64,000 nucleotides of DNA, taken from assembly GCA_003331625.1 (NCBI GenBank), contig QOPF01000003.1, forward strand, positions 33,387 to 97,386, written 5' to 3'. The translations under genes were made by a program, and so were the position numbers. This document shows positions 36,069 to 45,700 of the stretch, in pieces. Every line of letters starts with the position of its first letter. Position 1 is the stretch's first letter. Below the pieces are notes generated by a model. The model searched no databases. It was given only the letters and a program-made list of their open reading frames with translations, and had not been told where the DNA came from. This stretch comes from Gammaproteobacteria bacterium (GTDB taxonomy: Bacteria > Pseudomonadota > Gammaproteobacteria > Magnimaribacterales > AG-339-G14).

Positions 36069-37085
36069 ATGCGCAGCATGGAGTTCCTAGGAAGCCACAT
36101 ACTCTCCATAGATCAGTTTGAAAGACCTGATATCGAAAAAATATTTTCTACTTCAGACCATCTTCTTCCTTACGCAAAGAGAGAAAGAATTACAAGAATT
36201 TTACAAGGAGCTATTCTCAGCAATATGTTTTTTGAGCCAAGCACCAGAACAAGGATTAGCTTTGGAAGTGCTTTCAATATTCTTGGAGGAGAAGTTAGGG
36301 AAACGACTGGTATAGAAGCGACTTCACTGTCGAAAGGCGAATCGCTTTATGATACTTCACGAGTTTTAAGCGGATATAGCGATATTATTGTTATGAGACA
36401 CCATGAGGCTGGATCGGTTAGTGAATTTGCCGACGCATCAAGAGTGCCGGTTATAAATGGTGGAGATGGAGATAACGAACATCCAAGTCAAGCTTTGTTA
36501 GATCTTTATACAATAGAGAAAGAACTTAAATCAAAAAACAAAACTATTGATGGACTTAGAATTGCTCTTATTGGTGATCTTAAATATGGCAGAGCTGTAC
36601 ATTCCTTGTGTAAAGTATTGTCGCTTTTCAACAACGTAACTATAAATTTAGTATCGCCAGAAAAATTAGAACTTCCCTTTTCCATTAAAGAAAGCTTTAG
36701 CAACTCTTCAGTTTCTTTTTTTGAAACTGATGATATTAAAGAAGGCATCTCTGATGTAGACATTATCTACATGACTAGAATTCAAGAAGAACGATTTTCA
36801 AGCAGAAATGAATCCGATAAGTATAAAGGCTTGATGTCTCTCAATCAGGAGATTTATACAAAAAATTGTGAGCCGAACACTATTATCATGCATCCTCTTC
36901 CTCGTGATTCAAGGCCAGATGCAAATGAACTTGACTCTGATTTAAATCAAAACCCTAATTTAGCTATTTACAGGCAAACTGATAATGGCCTTCTTATTAG
37001 AATGGCTCTATTTTCTCTTGTTTTAGGAGTTGATAAGAAAATTGAAGACTCAACCTCTGAGATTGCTTGGTACTCGGATAAGTAA
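36069..37085 (+). CDS. pyrB: aspartate carbamoyltransferase catalytic subunit
   Basis: Makes carbamoyl-aspartate in pyrimidine synthesis. The carbamoyl phosphate site STRTR is in MFFEPSTRTRISFG, DGDNEHPSQALLD and HPLPRD follow. 338 residues. Two ATGs nine bases apart (36069 and 36078) could serve as start; the second fits family N-termini equally well. A TAGAAT box overlaps the first ATG, so if it acts as a -10 the transcript would begin at or near the second ATG and be leaderless; this is only a possibility. No pyrC or pyrI neighbour. Confidence 0.94.
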   Translation: MRSMEFLGSHILSIDQFERPDIEKIFSTSDHLLPYAKRERITRILQGAILSNMFFEPSTRTRISFGSAFNILGGEVRETTGIEATSLSKGESLYDTSRVLSGYSDIIVMRHHEAGSVSEFADASRVPVINGGDGDNEHPSQALLDLYTIEKELKSKNKTIDGLRIALIGDLKYGRAVHSLCKVLSLFNNVTINLVSPEKLELPFSIKESFSNSSVSFFETDDIKEGISDVDIIYMTRIQEERFSSRNESDKYKGLMSLNQEIYTKNCEPNTIIMHPLPRDSRPDANELDSDLNQNPNLAIYRQTDNGLLIRMALFSLVLGVDKKIEDSTSEIAWYSDK

Positions 37086-37089
37086 TCTT

Positions 37090-38352
37090 CTAATTTACGA
37101 CTAAAACATCTTTCAAGCTTGTTGTATATCGTGGAGACTGTAATTGTCTTTTCATTGACCATTCTTTCTTTATTCCTTGAGCAAGAAAACTAATTTGACC
37201 CAAGCTACTTTTATTTACCTGATCTAACAAAGCCATCATTTTAAAATCTTTAGAGTTTCTATCTTTTTTCTTAAAAAGGTCTAACTGATATGTAGTTTCA
37301 TCAAAAAAATTATTCAGCATGATGCCTGCTTTATTATAGTTAAAACCTTCCTTGTAAAGGTCTTTAAGCAAGAGTTTTGCGTGCTTGATTAAATCTCTCG
37401 TATCATTTGTAGGGTACAACATAGAAAAAGATCTAATTTCCCTATGCTGGATATCTTGCTTTCTAAAAGGATTTGTTCTGATGAATACAGATAGCATCTT
37501 ACAAGTCTTACCTTCTTTTCTTAGTTTTTCTGCTGCTCGAGCAGCATAGTCGCTGACTGCTTCCTCTAGATAATCTAACTCAGTTACGCGAGTACTAAAA
37601 GTTCGGCTGACGACTATTTGTTTTTTGGGGGACGGCGCACTATCTAAAGGAATACAAGATTCTCCTTTCAGCTCTCTAATGGTATTGACTAACATAATAC
37701 TAAATTGCTTTCGAACCTGTTCGATATTCATGTTTATAAGGTCAAATGTTGTTAATACTTTTTGAGAAATAAGTCGTTTATTAAGTCTACGGCCAACTCC
37801 CCAAATTTCATTGACTGGCATTAAAGTCATAAGTTTTTCTCTTCTGTATAAATCCGTAATATCTAAAACTCCCTGAGTAGTTGGGTAACGCTTCGCTCCA
37901 TAACTTGCAGCTTTGGCTAAGGTTTTTGTTGGGCCTATACCTACTCTTACAGGCATACCTGTATATTGCATAATTTGCTTTTGACAAGTCCTGCCGAATT
38001 CTTCCAAATTCATACAGTGTGAGATTCCTGTTAAATCTAAAAATGCTTCATCGATGCTATAGACTTCTACCTTAGGAGCTAACTCTTCTAAGATACTCAT
38101 AATTCTCGATGAAATGTCCCCATATAATTCATAATTAGATGAAAACGCGATACCGCCTTTTTGTTTGAACTCTCTTTCAATCTTAAACCAGGGATCGCAC
38201 ATCTTAACGCCAAGATTTTTTGCTTCCTTAGTTAAAGCGACCACACAGCCATCATTATTAGATAAAACTACAACTGGTTTCGTTCTGAGATCTGGTCTGA
38301 AGACTCTTTCACAAGAGGCATAAAAACTATTGCAGTCAACTAAAGCAAACAT
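37090..38352 (-). CDS. umuC: DNA polymerase V catalytic subunit
   Basis: Y-family translesion DNA polymerase. The N-terminus FALVDCNSFYASCERVF and YSIDEAFLDL hold the metal-binding Asp and Glu residues of the palm, and a little finger domain fills the C-terminal half. 420 residues, the normal length. Directly downstream of umuD, one base apart, and under the same LexA box. It converges on pyrB with a 4-base gap. Confidence 0.95.
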   Translation of the reverse strand: MFALVDCNSFYASCERVFRPDLRTKPVVVLSNNDGCVVALTKEAKNLGVKMCDPWFKIEREFKQKGGIAFSSNYELYGDISSRIMSILEELAPKVEVYSIDEAFLDLTGISHCMNLEEFGRTCQKQIMQYTGMPVRVGIGPTKTLAKAASYGAKRYPTTQGVLDITDLYRREKLMTLMPVNEIWGVGRRLNKRLISQKVLTTFDLINMNIEQVRKQFSIMLVNTIRELKGESCIPLDSAPSPKKQIVVSRTFSTRVTELDYLEEAVSDYAARAAEKLRKEGKTCKMLSVFIRTNPFRKQDIQHREIRSFSMLYPTNDTRDLIKHAKLLLKDLYKEGFNYNKAGIMLNNFFDETTYQLDLFKKKDRNSKDFKMMALLDQVNKSSLGQISFLAQGIKKEWSMKRQLQSPRYTTSLKDVLVVN

Positions 38353-38353
38353 C

Positions 38354-38779
38354 TTAAAATTGATTTATTGCCGCGGTAACAACTCCCATAATGTCTAGTT
38401 CTTGACCATTTTTTAGAAAGATTGGTGGATATTTAATATTTTCTGACAACAATCCTACCTTAGGTACTAATTGAAGACGCTTACAAGCATAAGCTCCATC
38501 AACGGAAGCAATAACAATATCGCCATGTTTGGGTTCCAAGCTTCTATCTACTACAAGTATTGCGCCATTATTAATACCTGCATTCAACATGGAATCTCCG
38601 CTTGCCCTAACTAAATAAGTAGCTGCTGGAGCTTTAATTAATAGCTGATGCAAATCAATAGATTTTTCTATGTAGTCATCTGCAGGGCTCGGCCAACCTA
38701 CTTGAACATATTCAGAAAACAAAGGTGTTTCTAGATTTTTGTCAGAGTCTGTGATCTGCCCTAAATGTTTTAAATTCAT
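38354..38779 (-). CDS. umuD: DNA polymerase V subunit UmuD
   Basis: LexA-like protein that cuts itself when RecA filaments form and then joins UmuC. The S24 catalytic pair is seen: Ser in SGDSML and Lys in ACKRLQL. The cleavage region is VGWPSPADDY; where E. coli has Cys-Gly here it is Val-Gly. 141 residues, full length. It is preceded by a perfect SOS box and its start codon lies 24 bases from it. Confidence 0.95.
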   Translation of the reverse strand: MNLKHLGQITDSDKNLETPLFSEYVQVGWPSPADDYIEKSIDLHQLLIKAPAATYLVRASGDSMLNAGINNGAILVVDRSLEPKHGDIVIASVDGAYACKRLQLVPKVGLLSENIKYPPIFLKNGQELDIMGVVTAAINQF

Positions 38780-38802
38780 AAATATTAAGGTTGAATAATT
38801 AA

Positions 38803-38822
38803 TACTGTATATATATACAGTA
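38803..38822 (-). promoter_or_regulatory. LexA (SOS) box of umuDC
   Basis: TACTGTATATATATACAGTA is a perfect 20-base palindrome matching the gammaproteobacterial LexA consensus CTG-N10-CAG with the favoured TATATATATA centre. It lies 24 bases before the umuD ATG, where it would block transcription of umuDC until DNA damage. Confidence 0.93.
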
Positions 38823-38857
38823 TATTTGCATTCAGAAAAAATGCAACTGGAATTTTA

Positions 38858-39379
38858 TTAGATAATTTTGGCTATCTTGACTGCAAAAGCAGAGCCGCTG
38901 CTGACGATTTTTGTCCAGAAATTAATAAAAATACCTGGCGTTAAATTCTTCTTTTCAGCTGACTCAAGTTTGTGATCTATTTCGTCGTCTTGACATGACT
39001 GGAGAAGATCAATTAACTCTTGATTAGGATTTGGCTGAGCTCGAAGATACTTAAGCTGTTCTTCGTAGTGCTCTTCCACGAAGGCTTCGACAGCTTCAAT
39101 GGTAGCAAACACAATTTTTGGTCCAAATAGTGCAGGAATAAATCCAAGTAAAAAGCCTGCAATTTTCCATAACCCAACAAGTTTAGATCTATCTTTTTTA
39201 GGAAGCACTGCTTCTATTTTTCGTAGGTGAGACTCTTCAGTTACTAAATGTCTCTTAGAGAAACTAACTAGCTCTGAATCTGTAGCGATTTTAAGGATAC
39301 CTTTGTAAATGTACACGGCACCAACTTCGCCTGCATGATCTGATCTCAAAAAAGCTTTTAAAAGACTATTCATAGCCAA
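38858..39379 (-). CDS. coq7: COQ7-type demethoxyubiquinone hydroxylase
   Basis: Di-iron hydroxylase of ubiquinone synthesis, at the inner membrane. The four-helix ferritin-like core carries the ligand set: RSDHAGEVGA (Glu), EESHLRKIE (ExxH), TIEAVEAFVEEHY (Glu) and DDEIDHK (ExxH). 173 residues, slightly shorter than Pseudomonas Coq7. An alternative name is UbiF-replacing Coq7. The LexA box and umuDC lie just downstream; the small membrane protein gene lies upstream on the same strand. Confidence 0.9.
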   Translation of the reverse strand: MAMNSLLKAFLRSDHAGEVGAVYIYKGILKIATDSELVSFSKRHLVTEESHLRKIEAVLPKKDRSKLVGLWKIAGFLLGFIPALFGPKIVFATIEAVEAFVEEHYEEQLKYLRAQPNPNQELIDLLQSCQDDEIDHKLESAEKKNLTPGIFINFWTKIVSSGSAFAVKIAKII

Positions 39380-39415
39380 AAATTACCTAAAATATAAGTT
39401 ATAAAAAAATATCTT

Positions 39416-39679
39416 TTAAGATGCATTAGTTTTTTTATACTCTTTGTAATTATTCGCTATTCCTACATAGTTAATGTAAGCCCATATTGGCATGAAAGCT
39501 AGAAGCCACCAAAGTTCTGTTGCCACTAATAAATAAACTCCTGGAATAAAACCAACGGTCCCAATGATAAAGCCATAAAGACGGATTTTTGCATTAATAC
39601 TTGTTAAAAAATAAACACAAGCAAATGCAAAAAGCTGATCAAAGATTTGTGCGGTGTTAAAAATATTAAATTCAAGCAT
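39416..39679 (-). CDS. hypothetical small membrane protein
   Basis: 87 residues with three hydrophobic segments (about 10-30, 33-54 and 56-74). I recognise no family. It starts 18 bases after the CCA end of the tRNA-Val gene and precedes coq7 by 36 bases, so it may share a transcript with the tRNA and msrAB genes. The coding signal is otherwise ordinary. Confidence 0.6.
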   Translation of the reverse strand: MLEFNIFNTAQIFDQLFAFACVYFLTSINAKIRLYGFIIGTVGFIPGVYLLVATELWWLLAFMPIWAYINYVGIANNYKEYKKTNAS

Positions 39680-39696
39680 GTTTTACCTCGGATAAT

Positions 39697-39773
39697 TGGT
39701 AGACACGCCCGGATTCGAACCGGGGACCCCTACCATGTCAAGGTAGTACTCTAACCAACTGAGCTACGTGTCT
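39697..39773 (-). tRNA. tRNA-Val (anticodon GAC)
   Basis: Reverse strand cloverleaf: AGACACG/CGTGTCT acceptor, D arm with GGTTAGA, anticodon stem CTACC/GGTAG with loop TTGACAT (anticodon complement of 39737-39739), TTCGAAT T loop, discriminator A and encoded CCA (39697-39699). Its first ten bases overlap the end of the msrA/B fusion gene, stop codon included. Confidence 0.97.
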
Positions 39774-41023
39774 ATATTCGGCACGAATTCTAACACAGTC
39801 GCATTAATACAATACCTAGGCTTGCCATTTGGACCATCGTTAAAAACATGACCCAAATGTATGCCAGATGATTTTGATTTAACTTCTACCCTCACCATGC
39901 CATAACTGTAATCCATATGTTCTGTGACTGAATCTTTTACAGCTTCGGTAAAAGAAAGCCACCCTGTTTTAGAATTAAACCTATATTTCGTACTAAACAG
40001 AGGAGCACCGCTGAGCTTATCTATAAATGTTCCATTTGGAGTATTTTTAAACAGTTCGTATGCTTTGCAATAGGTTGGATCAGTTCCTTGATTAAAAGCA
40101 ACTTCATAAGCTTCAGTTTTACCCAGTTTAAATTTACCAAGAGATTCGTAAAACTTATCTTTTGGCAGATATCCTTGATGAGCCGATACTTCTTTCCCTT
40201 CTTCTAAGAAATAAATTGTTGGCGTTGCCCAAGTAGGTGTTTTTAAATTAAGGCTTGTTAACTCATCAGATTTTCTAAAAGTAATCTTTATAGACCCTTT
40301 ATAATCATTTAAAACATCCTCTCTTAATTTATAACAATAAGGACAGCCTTCAGCTTCGAGAATAAGAATATTTTTTCCAACTAATAATTCATTATTATTT
40401 ACATTTTTTTTATTTTGCTCTGAAAATACTATCCCGGTTGAATTATCAGGACAGTAGCCATTGGGATTTTTTTGAAGATAATCTTGATGATAATTTTCAG
40501 CTAAAAAGAATTTAGATAGTTTTTTTATATCGGTTTTTACAGGTCCATACCCACTTTTTTCTAAAAGCACCTGATACTGTTCTTTGATTTGGTTTGATAA
40601 GGAAATTTCTTTTTCAGAAGAGGCTAAAATCAAAGAACGATATTGAACTCCAATGTCATTGCCTTGTCTGTTCCCTTGAGTCGGGTCATGCATTTCAAAA
40701 AAAATCTTAACAAGCTCGCTAAATGTTATGTGATTACTGTTATAGGTTACTTTGACCACTTCAGCATAATTATCTGGATTGAATCTATTTTCTTTTTTTA
40801 TTATTTCTCTATAAATAGGTTTTATCTTCTTTCCATCAGCATAACCTGATTCAACGTTTATTACTCCCAAAGTTTCTTGAAATTTCTTTTCAACACTCCA
40901 AAAACAACCTGCTCCAAAAACTACTGACTTTATATGATTGGTTGAGTTATTTTGTGGTTCAGCAAAACTCCATGAAGTAAAAAGAAAGAATACTACTAGC
41001 AAAAGTTTTAAATAATTATGCAT
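39764..41023 (-). CDS. MsrA-thioredoxin-MsrB fusion, exported methionine sulfoxide reductase
   Basis: 419 residues with a signal peptide (hydrophobic 6-20). MsrA domain (about 32-195): GAGCFWSVE with the catalytic Cys, HDPTQGNRQGNDIGVQYRS. Then a thioredoxin-like segment (about 215-300) with the redox motif GCPYC. Then MsrB (about 300-419): TGWLSF, HLGHVFNDGP and the catalytic Cys in RYCIN. The zinc CxxC pairs of many MsrB proteins are replaced by KLSG and KSSG, so this MsrB is zinc-free. It repairs both sulfoxide stereoisomers in periplasmic proteins. Known PilB of Neisseria has thioredoxin first; the order here is different. The stop codon lies inside the tRNA-Val gene. Confidence 0.88.
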   Translation of the reverse strand: MHNYLKLLLVVFFLFTSWSFAEPQNNSTNHIKSVVFGAGCFWSVEKKFQETLGVINVESGYADGKKIKPIYREIIKKENRFNPDNYAEVVKVTYNSNHITFSELVKIFFEMHDPTQGNRQGNDIGVQYRSLILASSEKEISLSNQIKEQYQVLLEKSGYGPVKTDIKKLSKFFLAENYHQDYLQKNPNGYCPDNSTGIVFSEQNKKNVNNNELLVGKNILILEAEGCPYCYKLREDVLNDYKGSIKITFRKSDELTSLNLKTPTWATPTIYFLEEGKEVSAHQGYLPKDKFYESLGKFKLGKTEAYEVAFNQGTDPTYCKAYELFKNTPNGTFIDKLSGAPLFSTKYRFNSKTGWLSFTEAVKDSVTEHMDYSYGMVRVEVKSKSSGIHLGHVFNDGPNGKPRYCINATVLEFVPNIDT

Positions 41024-42077
41024 CTCGAATTTCCTTTATATGGCCGATTATTTTTTCTGCCTCATCTTTAACAGAAAATTTTTGATGAATATATTTTGCA
41101 GCATTTTCACCCATATTTTTGGTCATGTTTCTATTTTCAATTAAGAATTTTAATTTATCTGCTGTTTGTTCTACATTGTCGTTATCGACAACAAATCCGT
41201 CAACACCATCTCTTACTAGCTCCTTCCAAACTCCGGCAGAACTTGTAAGAACCGCAGCTCCCGAAGACATTCCTTCAAGGGGTGTCAAACCATATCCTTC
41301 ATTTCTACTTAAAGCTGCTACTACAGATACGCCTTGAAATAATTTTGGCAATTCTTCAAAGGGTCTTTTGCCAAGAAAAAGAACTCTATCTTGCAAATTA
41401 GCTTCTTTTATTTTTTTCAACATTTTATTTTTATAATGCTGATCTTCTGTTTGCGTTTCTCCACAAATAATTATGGTTGCTGATTTATTTTCAGGTAAGA
41501 CCTTTATTGCCGCATCAATAAGTATGTCTACTCCTTTTGAATATCGAACCCTTCCAAAAATTCCTATTCCAAATGTACCTGGAAATCCTAAATTATTCCA
41601 AACTCCTTCTTTATTATCTACTGGTACATATCTTTTAGTATCAATGCCGTGCGGTATAACAATATTGGGTTTTTTTACTAAATAACTGCCTGCAATATTT
41701 GAAGTCGTGACAATACTATCCATTTTTGAAATAAGCCATTTTGTAAATTTTGTATGAATTCTTTGAGCTGAAGAAGAAAAAATAATCTTAATTTTTGAAT
41801 TAAAAAAATACTTGGCAATTAAGCCCTGTATCATTTCATCGTTTCTTCTTGTGTAAAAAACTCTTGGTTTGCCATTAGAGAGTTTTTTTCTAGTCAATAA
41901 TAGAAATTCTAGGTAAGTTAAAGTTTTATAATTTTTTGGCATGTAAGAAGAGCCAAGAATAGCTAACTTCATAAGATTATTTTGATATTGAAGTAATTGA
42001 ATGGTGATAGAAGTTCCTCCTGAAAAATTTCTTCCAGAATTTCCTATGATTAGCTCTATTTCTTTTTCTTGAGTCAT
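41016..42077 (-). CDS. glycosyltransferase family 4
   Basis: 353-residue GT-B enzyme adding a sugar from a nucleotide donor, probably to lipopolysaccharide or another surface glycan. GIFGRVRYSKGVDILIDA marks the donor-side Rossmann half, and SRNEGYGLTPLEGMSSG is the E-x7-E motif. Acceptor and sugar unknown. It overlaps the MsrA/B fusion by eight bases. No other glycan genes are close. Confidence 0.87.
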   Translation of the reverse strand: MTQEKEIELIIGNSGRNFSGGTSITIQLLQYQNNLMKLAILGSSYMPKNYKTLTYLEFLLLTRKKLSNGKPRVFYTRRNDEMIQGLIAKYFFNSKIKIIFSSSAQRIHTKFTKWLISKMDSIVTTSNIAGSYLVKKPNIVIPHGIDTKRYVPVDNKEGVWNNLGFPGTFGIGIFGRVRYSKGVDILIDAAIKVLPENKSATIIICGETQTEDQHYKNKMLKKIKEANLQDRVLFLGKRPFEELPKLFQGVSVVAALSRNEGYGLTPLEGMSSGAAVLTSSAGVWKELVRDGVDGFVVDNDNVEQTADKLKFLIENRNMTKNMGENAAKYIHQKFSVKDEAEKIIGHIKEIRDA

Positions 42078-42151
42078 CTATTTAAAAAAAAATTAAATAA
42101 TTTTTGATTGATTTTAACTTACTAAATACTTTCTATTGGTAGAATTATTAA

Positions 42152-42736
42152 ATGAAATATCTTTTTTTTCTGTCAATCATTTTCTTATTTTATGGAGCAT
42201 ATCTTTTTATTATTAATAGTAATTTTAATGATAGTACTAAAATTGAAACACAAATTAATGACAGGGCTTTGCAAAATAGGGATATTGAACAAAAAGTTAT
42301 TGATCTTACGTCTCTTAGTAAGAGAATCTCAAAAAAAAATATTTACCTAAAATTAGGAAGTATTAAAAATAACAATTTTTTAAATCAAATCGATAATCCT
42401 TTGGCATATCAAGAAATGCTTAACTTTGAAGAAGCTTTTGGGGATATTATTAAAGGTGATTTATTAAATATTAACTTATTTGAAGAAAACTTTAGTAGAG
42501 AAATAAAATCTATAACAAAAGTAAGTAAAAATAAGATTATTACTACAAAGGCTGGCGAAGATGAAAATGAATCTTTTATTGTTATAGGAAAAGAAATGTC
42601 TTTTGGAAAAATTCATATCAATAATAAGGTTTTTCTTTTAAAGAAAAATCTTAGACAAAATTATATTGTTGATACCGCCAATGTTGAAATGGTAATTCCA
42701 CAATTTGGAGATGATTATTTAATTAATGAAAATTAA
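42152..42736 (+). CDS. hypothetical protein with N-terminal membrane anchor (possible metalloprotease prodomain-like)
   Basis: 194 residues: one hydrophobic segment at 3-22, then a charged region and a beta-rich C-terminal half with the sequence SFIVIGKEMSFGKIHINNKVFLL and then IVDTANVEMVIPQ. That spacing recalls the small propeptide-like domain that precedes reprolysin-type metallopeptidase domains in bacteria (a strand of G-x-I-x-x-x-G-x-x-Y/F). The suggestion rests on a remembered pattern, not a search. It ends three bases before the stop of a large metallopeptidase gene encoded on the other strand, so it is not in its operon. Confidence 0.5.
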   Translation: MKYLFFLSIIFLFYGAYLFIINSNFNDSTKIETQINDRALQNRDIEQKVIDLTSLSKRISKKNIYLKLGSIKNNNFLNQIDNPLAYQEMLNFEEAFGDIIKGDLLNINLFEENFSREIKSITKVSKNKIITTKAGEDENESFIVIGKEMSFGKIHINNKVFLLKKNLRQNYIVDTANVEMVIPQFGDDYLINEN

Positions 42737-42739
42737 GTA

Positions 42740-45700
42740 TTAGTCTGGAATACCATCAAAATTTAAATCAAGATATGACGTTGGATCAAGCTTAAATGCA
42801 TCCAAATTATCTAAAACACCATCATTATCATCGTCATTGTCATTAAGATTATTCAATCCATCTCCATCAGAATCAGTATTTTCTAATTTCCAAATTCTGC
42901 CTAAATGATCTTGATACTGCACAATTCCCATTTCAGGATTTAGCCAAAAAATTGTGTGCATCAAATATGGTTTATTTGAATTATAAAAATTATCCCAAAT
43001 AGAAAAAACATATTTTACAGATTCAAATGTGCCGAAAGGTACAGTTATAGATTCTGTCTTAATGAAATGATTAAAGTGATATACATCGTTATACGTTGGA
43101 GGGCTTCCATACCAAGCATTTTTACAGGTTCTGGATAGATAATTTCCAATACTTTTGAATGAATCAAAGAAAATACATAAATTATTGCTGTCATACAAAG
43201 TATATTCATCTTGATTAGAAAAATAATACCCGCTTTCATAATCTGTTCTGTTTATAAAATATTTGGAGTCTTTCTCGTAAAAGTGATATGCCATCTTAGG
43301 ATTCCCATTTACAGAGTTTTCCCATTTAAAACTTCTATATGTCTGACCATTAATTTCTACATCAGAAAATTCTGTTAATAAAAATGCTCTGCTATTACCA
43401 GCATTTGAAAAAGTTGATGTTCCGCCAGAAATTTTTGGGAAATAGTTTTTTATATTAATTTTATTAGACGTATTTGAATTATCCAGATTGCTTGGTGGCA
43501 ATATAGCTGAAAATCTTGATCCAAGATTGTTATACCACTTGATATTATCGCTCACATTAAGCACTCCACAGGCTAAGCCATCTTTACAAGCTATATTTGG
43601 ATTAGAAAAATGATCTGGAGAGATATCGTTGTAACTCATGACTGTTCCCCAATCAAAACTATCCGTAAAATCTCCATCTGTATTTCCATCTACTCTGTGA
43701 CCAAATGCATAAGACTGTCCTGTTTCTCCAGGCCAATGTCCAGAGCCTAAATTATGCCCAAGTTCATGAGAAAAAACTTTATCTGGAAAACAAGGATTAC
43801 AGCCTACTTCTGACCAATTAGGATCTACAGACCATGCGGATAGATAACCATGTTCTGAATCCCAATCAAAAACGTTATCTATAGCAAGGTCAATATTAGC
43901 AGTGCCTCCGGTAGTACCTTTTGCGGCATCCCATCGAGATAAAAGAATAAAATAATCCGCGCCATGCAAGACTTGTTCTTTTTTAATTTTTGCTCTTCCA
44001 GGTAGTGAGCTAAAAATTGTAGTGCCTGATTGATTGCTTACATCTATGTCATATGGCAAGAGCTTCAAAAGATTAAATTGAACTTCAGATTTACTTCTAG
44101 TTAGAGCATTGTTTGCTGAAGTAATTAAATATAAAACTCGAGTTTCTATATTTGATTCTGATGAATAGTAAGTCAACATGTCAGGAGCGTAATAGACTAA
44201 TAAATCTATCTCGTATTCAACATTTGAAACTGTAATGGCTAAATTTACGTTATCCGATAGAACCCCATCGCTAACTGAAACAGTAACTAAAAATGACGAT
44301 TTAGTTTCATAATCTGGAGCATTAATAAATGATAAAGCGCCGCTACTGGTAATAGAGAAGTAAGATGCATCGATGCCCGATAACGAGAAAGTAAGATTAT
44401 CTCCATCTGCATCGCTAGCAGAAATAGAAGTAACACTAATTAGATTTTCAGGGACTGTTATTTGATTTGATGATAGAGAAATAATTGGAGCATCGTTTAC
44501 AGCTTGAACATTGATATTTACCGATGCCTCTGAACTTAAAGAACCTTGTTGAAGAGTATAGGAAAATATGTCATTTCCATTGAAATTTTGATTTGGCGTA
44601 TAAACTAAAATATTCGAGTTATTTTTTGTTACAGATCCATTTTGGGGTTGAGTGAATAAAATATTAAAAGAAGATTGACTATCAAAATCATCATTTTGCA
44701 AAACATCAATATTGAATATTTGATCTTCATATGAATTGACAGAATCGGAGTTTGCACTAATTGAAAATGCTAAATTTGCCGTAGATATACCTGTTATTTC
44801 AGATATATATGCGATTAAAGAATTATTATATTTTTGATGAACATCTTGCGTGTCTCTATTTGAAGCTACGGATATCAAATCATTAAAAAAAGTACTTGTT
44901 GCAAAATTGAAAATTCCTTTTGTTGCTGATATTTCTGGTTTTACTTGTATTAGAGGAATCAAAGCTTTGAGCATACTTTTAAGTTTTATTTTTATTTCTT
45001 CTTGAAGAGAAAGATTAAATTTTGTATTAGTATTTTCAATTAACGCTTCAAGAAATAATGGAGACTCTAGATTAGCTGCTGTTTGAGATGACTGATAATC
45101 TAAAGCCAACTTATCTAAAATCATTTGAAATAGTTCGTTGGTATCTTGAGAAGTGCTTTTTAAAGCATTTATCATCCTCGTCAAGGAAAGAACTAAAGAT
45201 GTTAATTGATTTCCTTTTTCATAGGCTTTGGCATACATAAAACCGTTATTTATGTTTGAGACGTGGTTAGAAATATTTACGTTTAAATTTTGATCTAATC
45301 CTAAAAGTTCGTTAATTGATGGTGTAATGGGATTCTCAAGATTAGAGAGAGATTTAGCAAGAAAATATTCTGCTGTGGTTAAAGGAGAAACAATGTAATT
45401 TTCCCAAGTCTTATTTGCATCAGATGTATTTAATTCAATGTTATCAATTTGATCATTTATTAAAAATAATCCATCAAGACTATTATTGGTATCGAGATCG
45501 ATACCGCCTAAACTTTGAATTCTATAGTCGGTCAGACTAGTATTAAATGAAAATTTTCCTTGAACATCTGAGCTAGTTGCGATTTCTTCTAAATTAGAAA
45601 AATCATCTGTAGTTTCAAGCCATACTTCAGCATTTCTTATGTAGCCATCGACTACTAAACCATCAATAGTCTTAGTTGAAGACGAAGAGGAAAAATTATC

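Noticed and set aside
36060..36080. Leaderless start of pyrB from a TAGAAT box overlapping the first ATG
   Set aside because: No matching -35 element was found, so it is kept only as a note on the choice of start.
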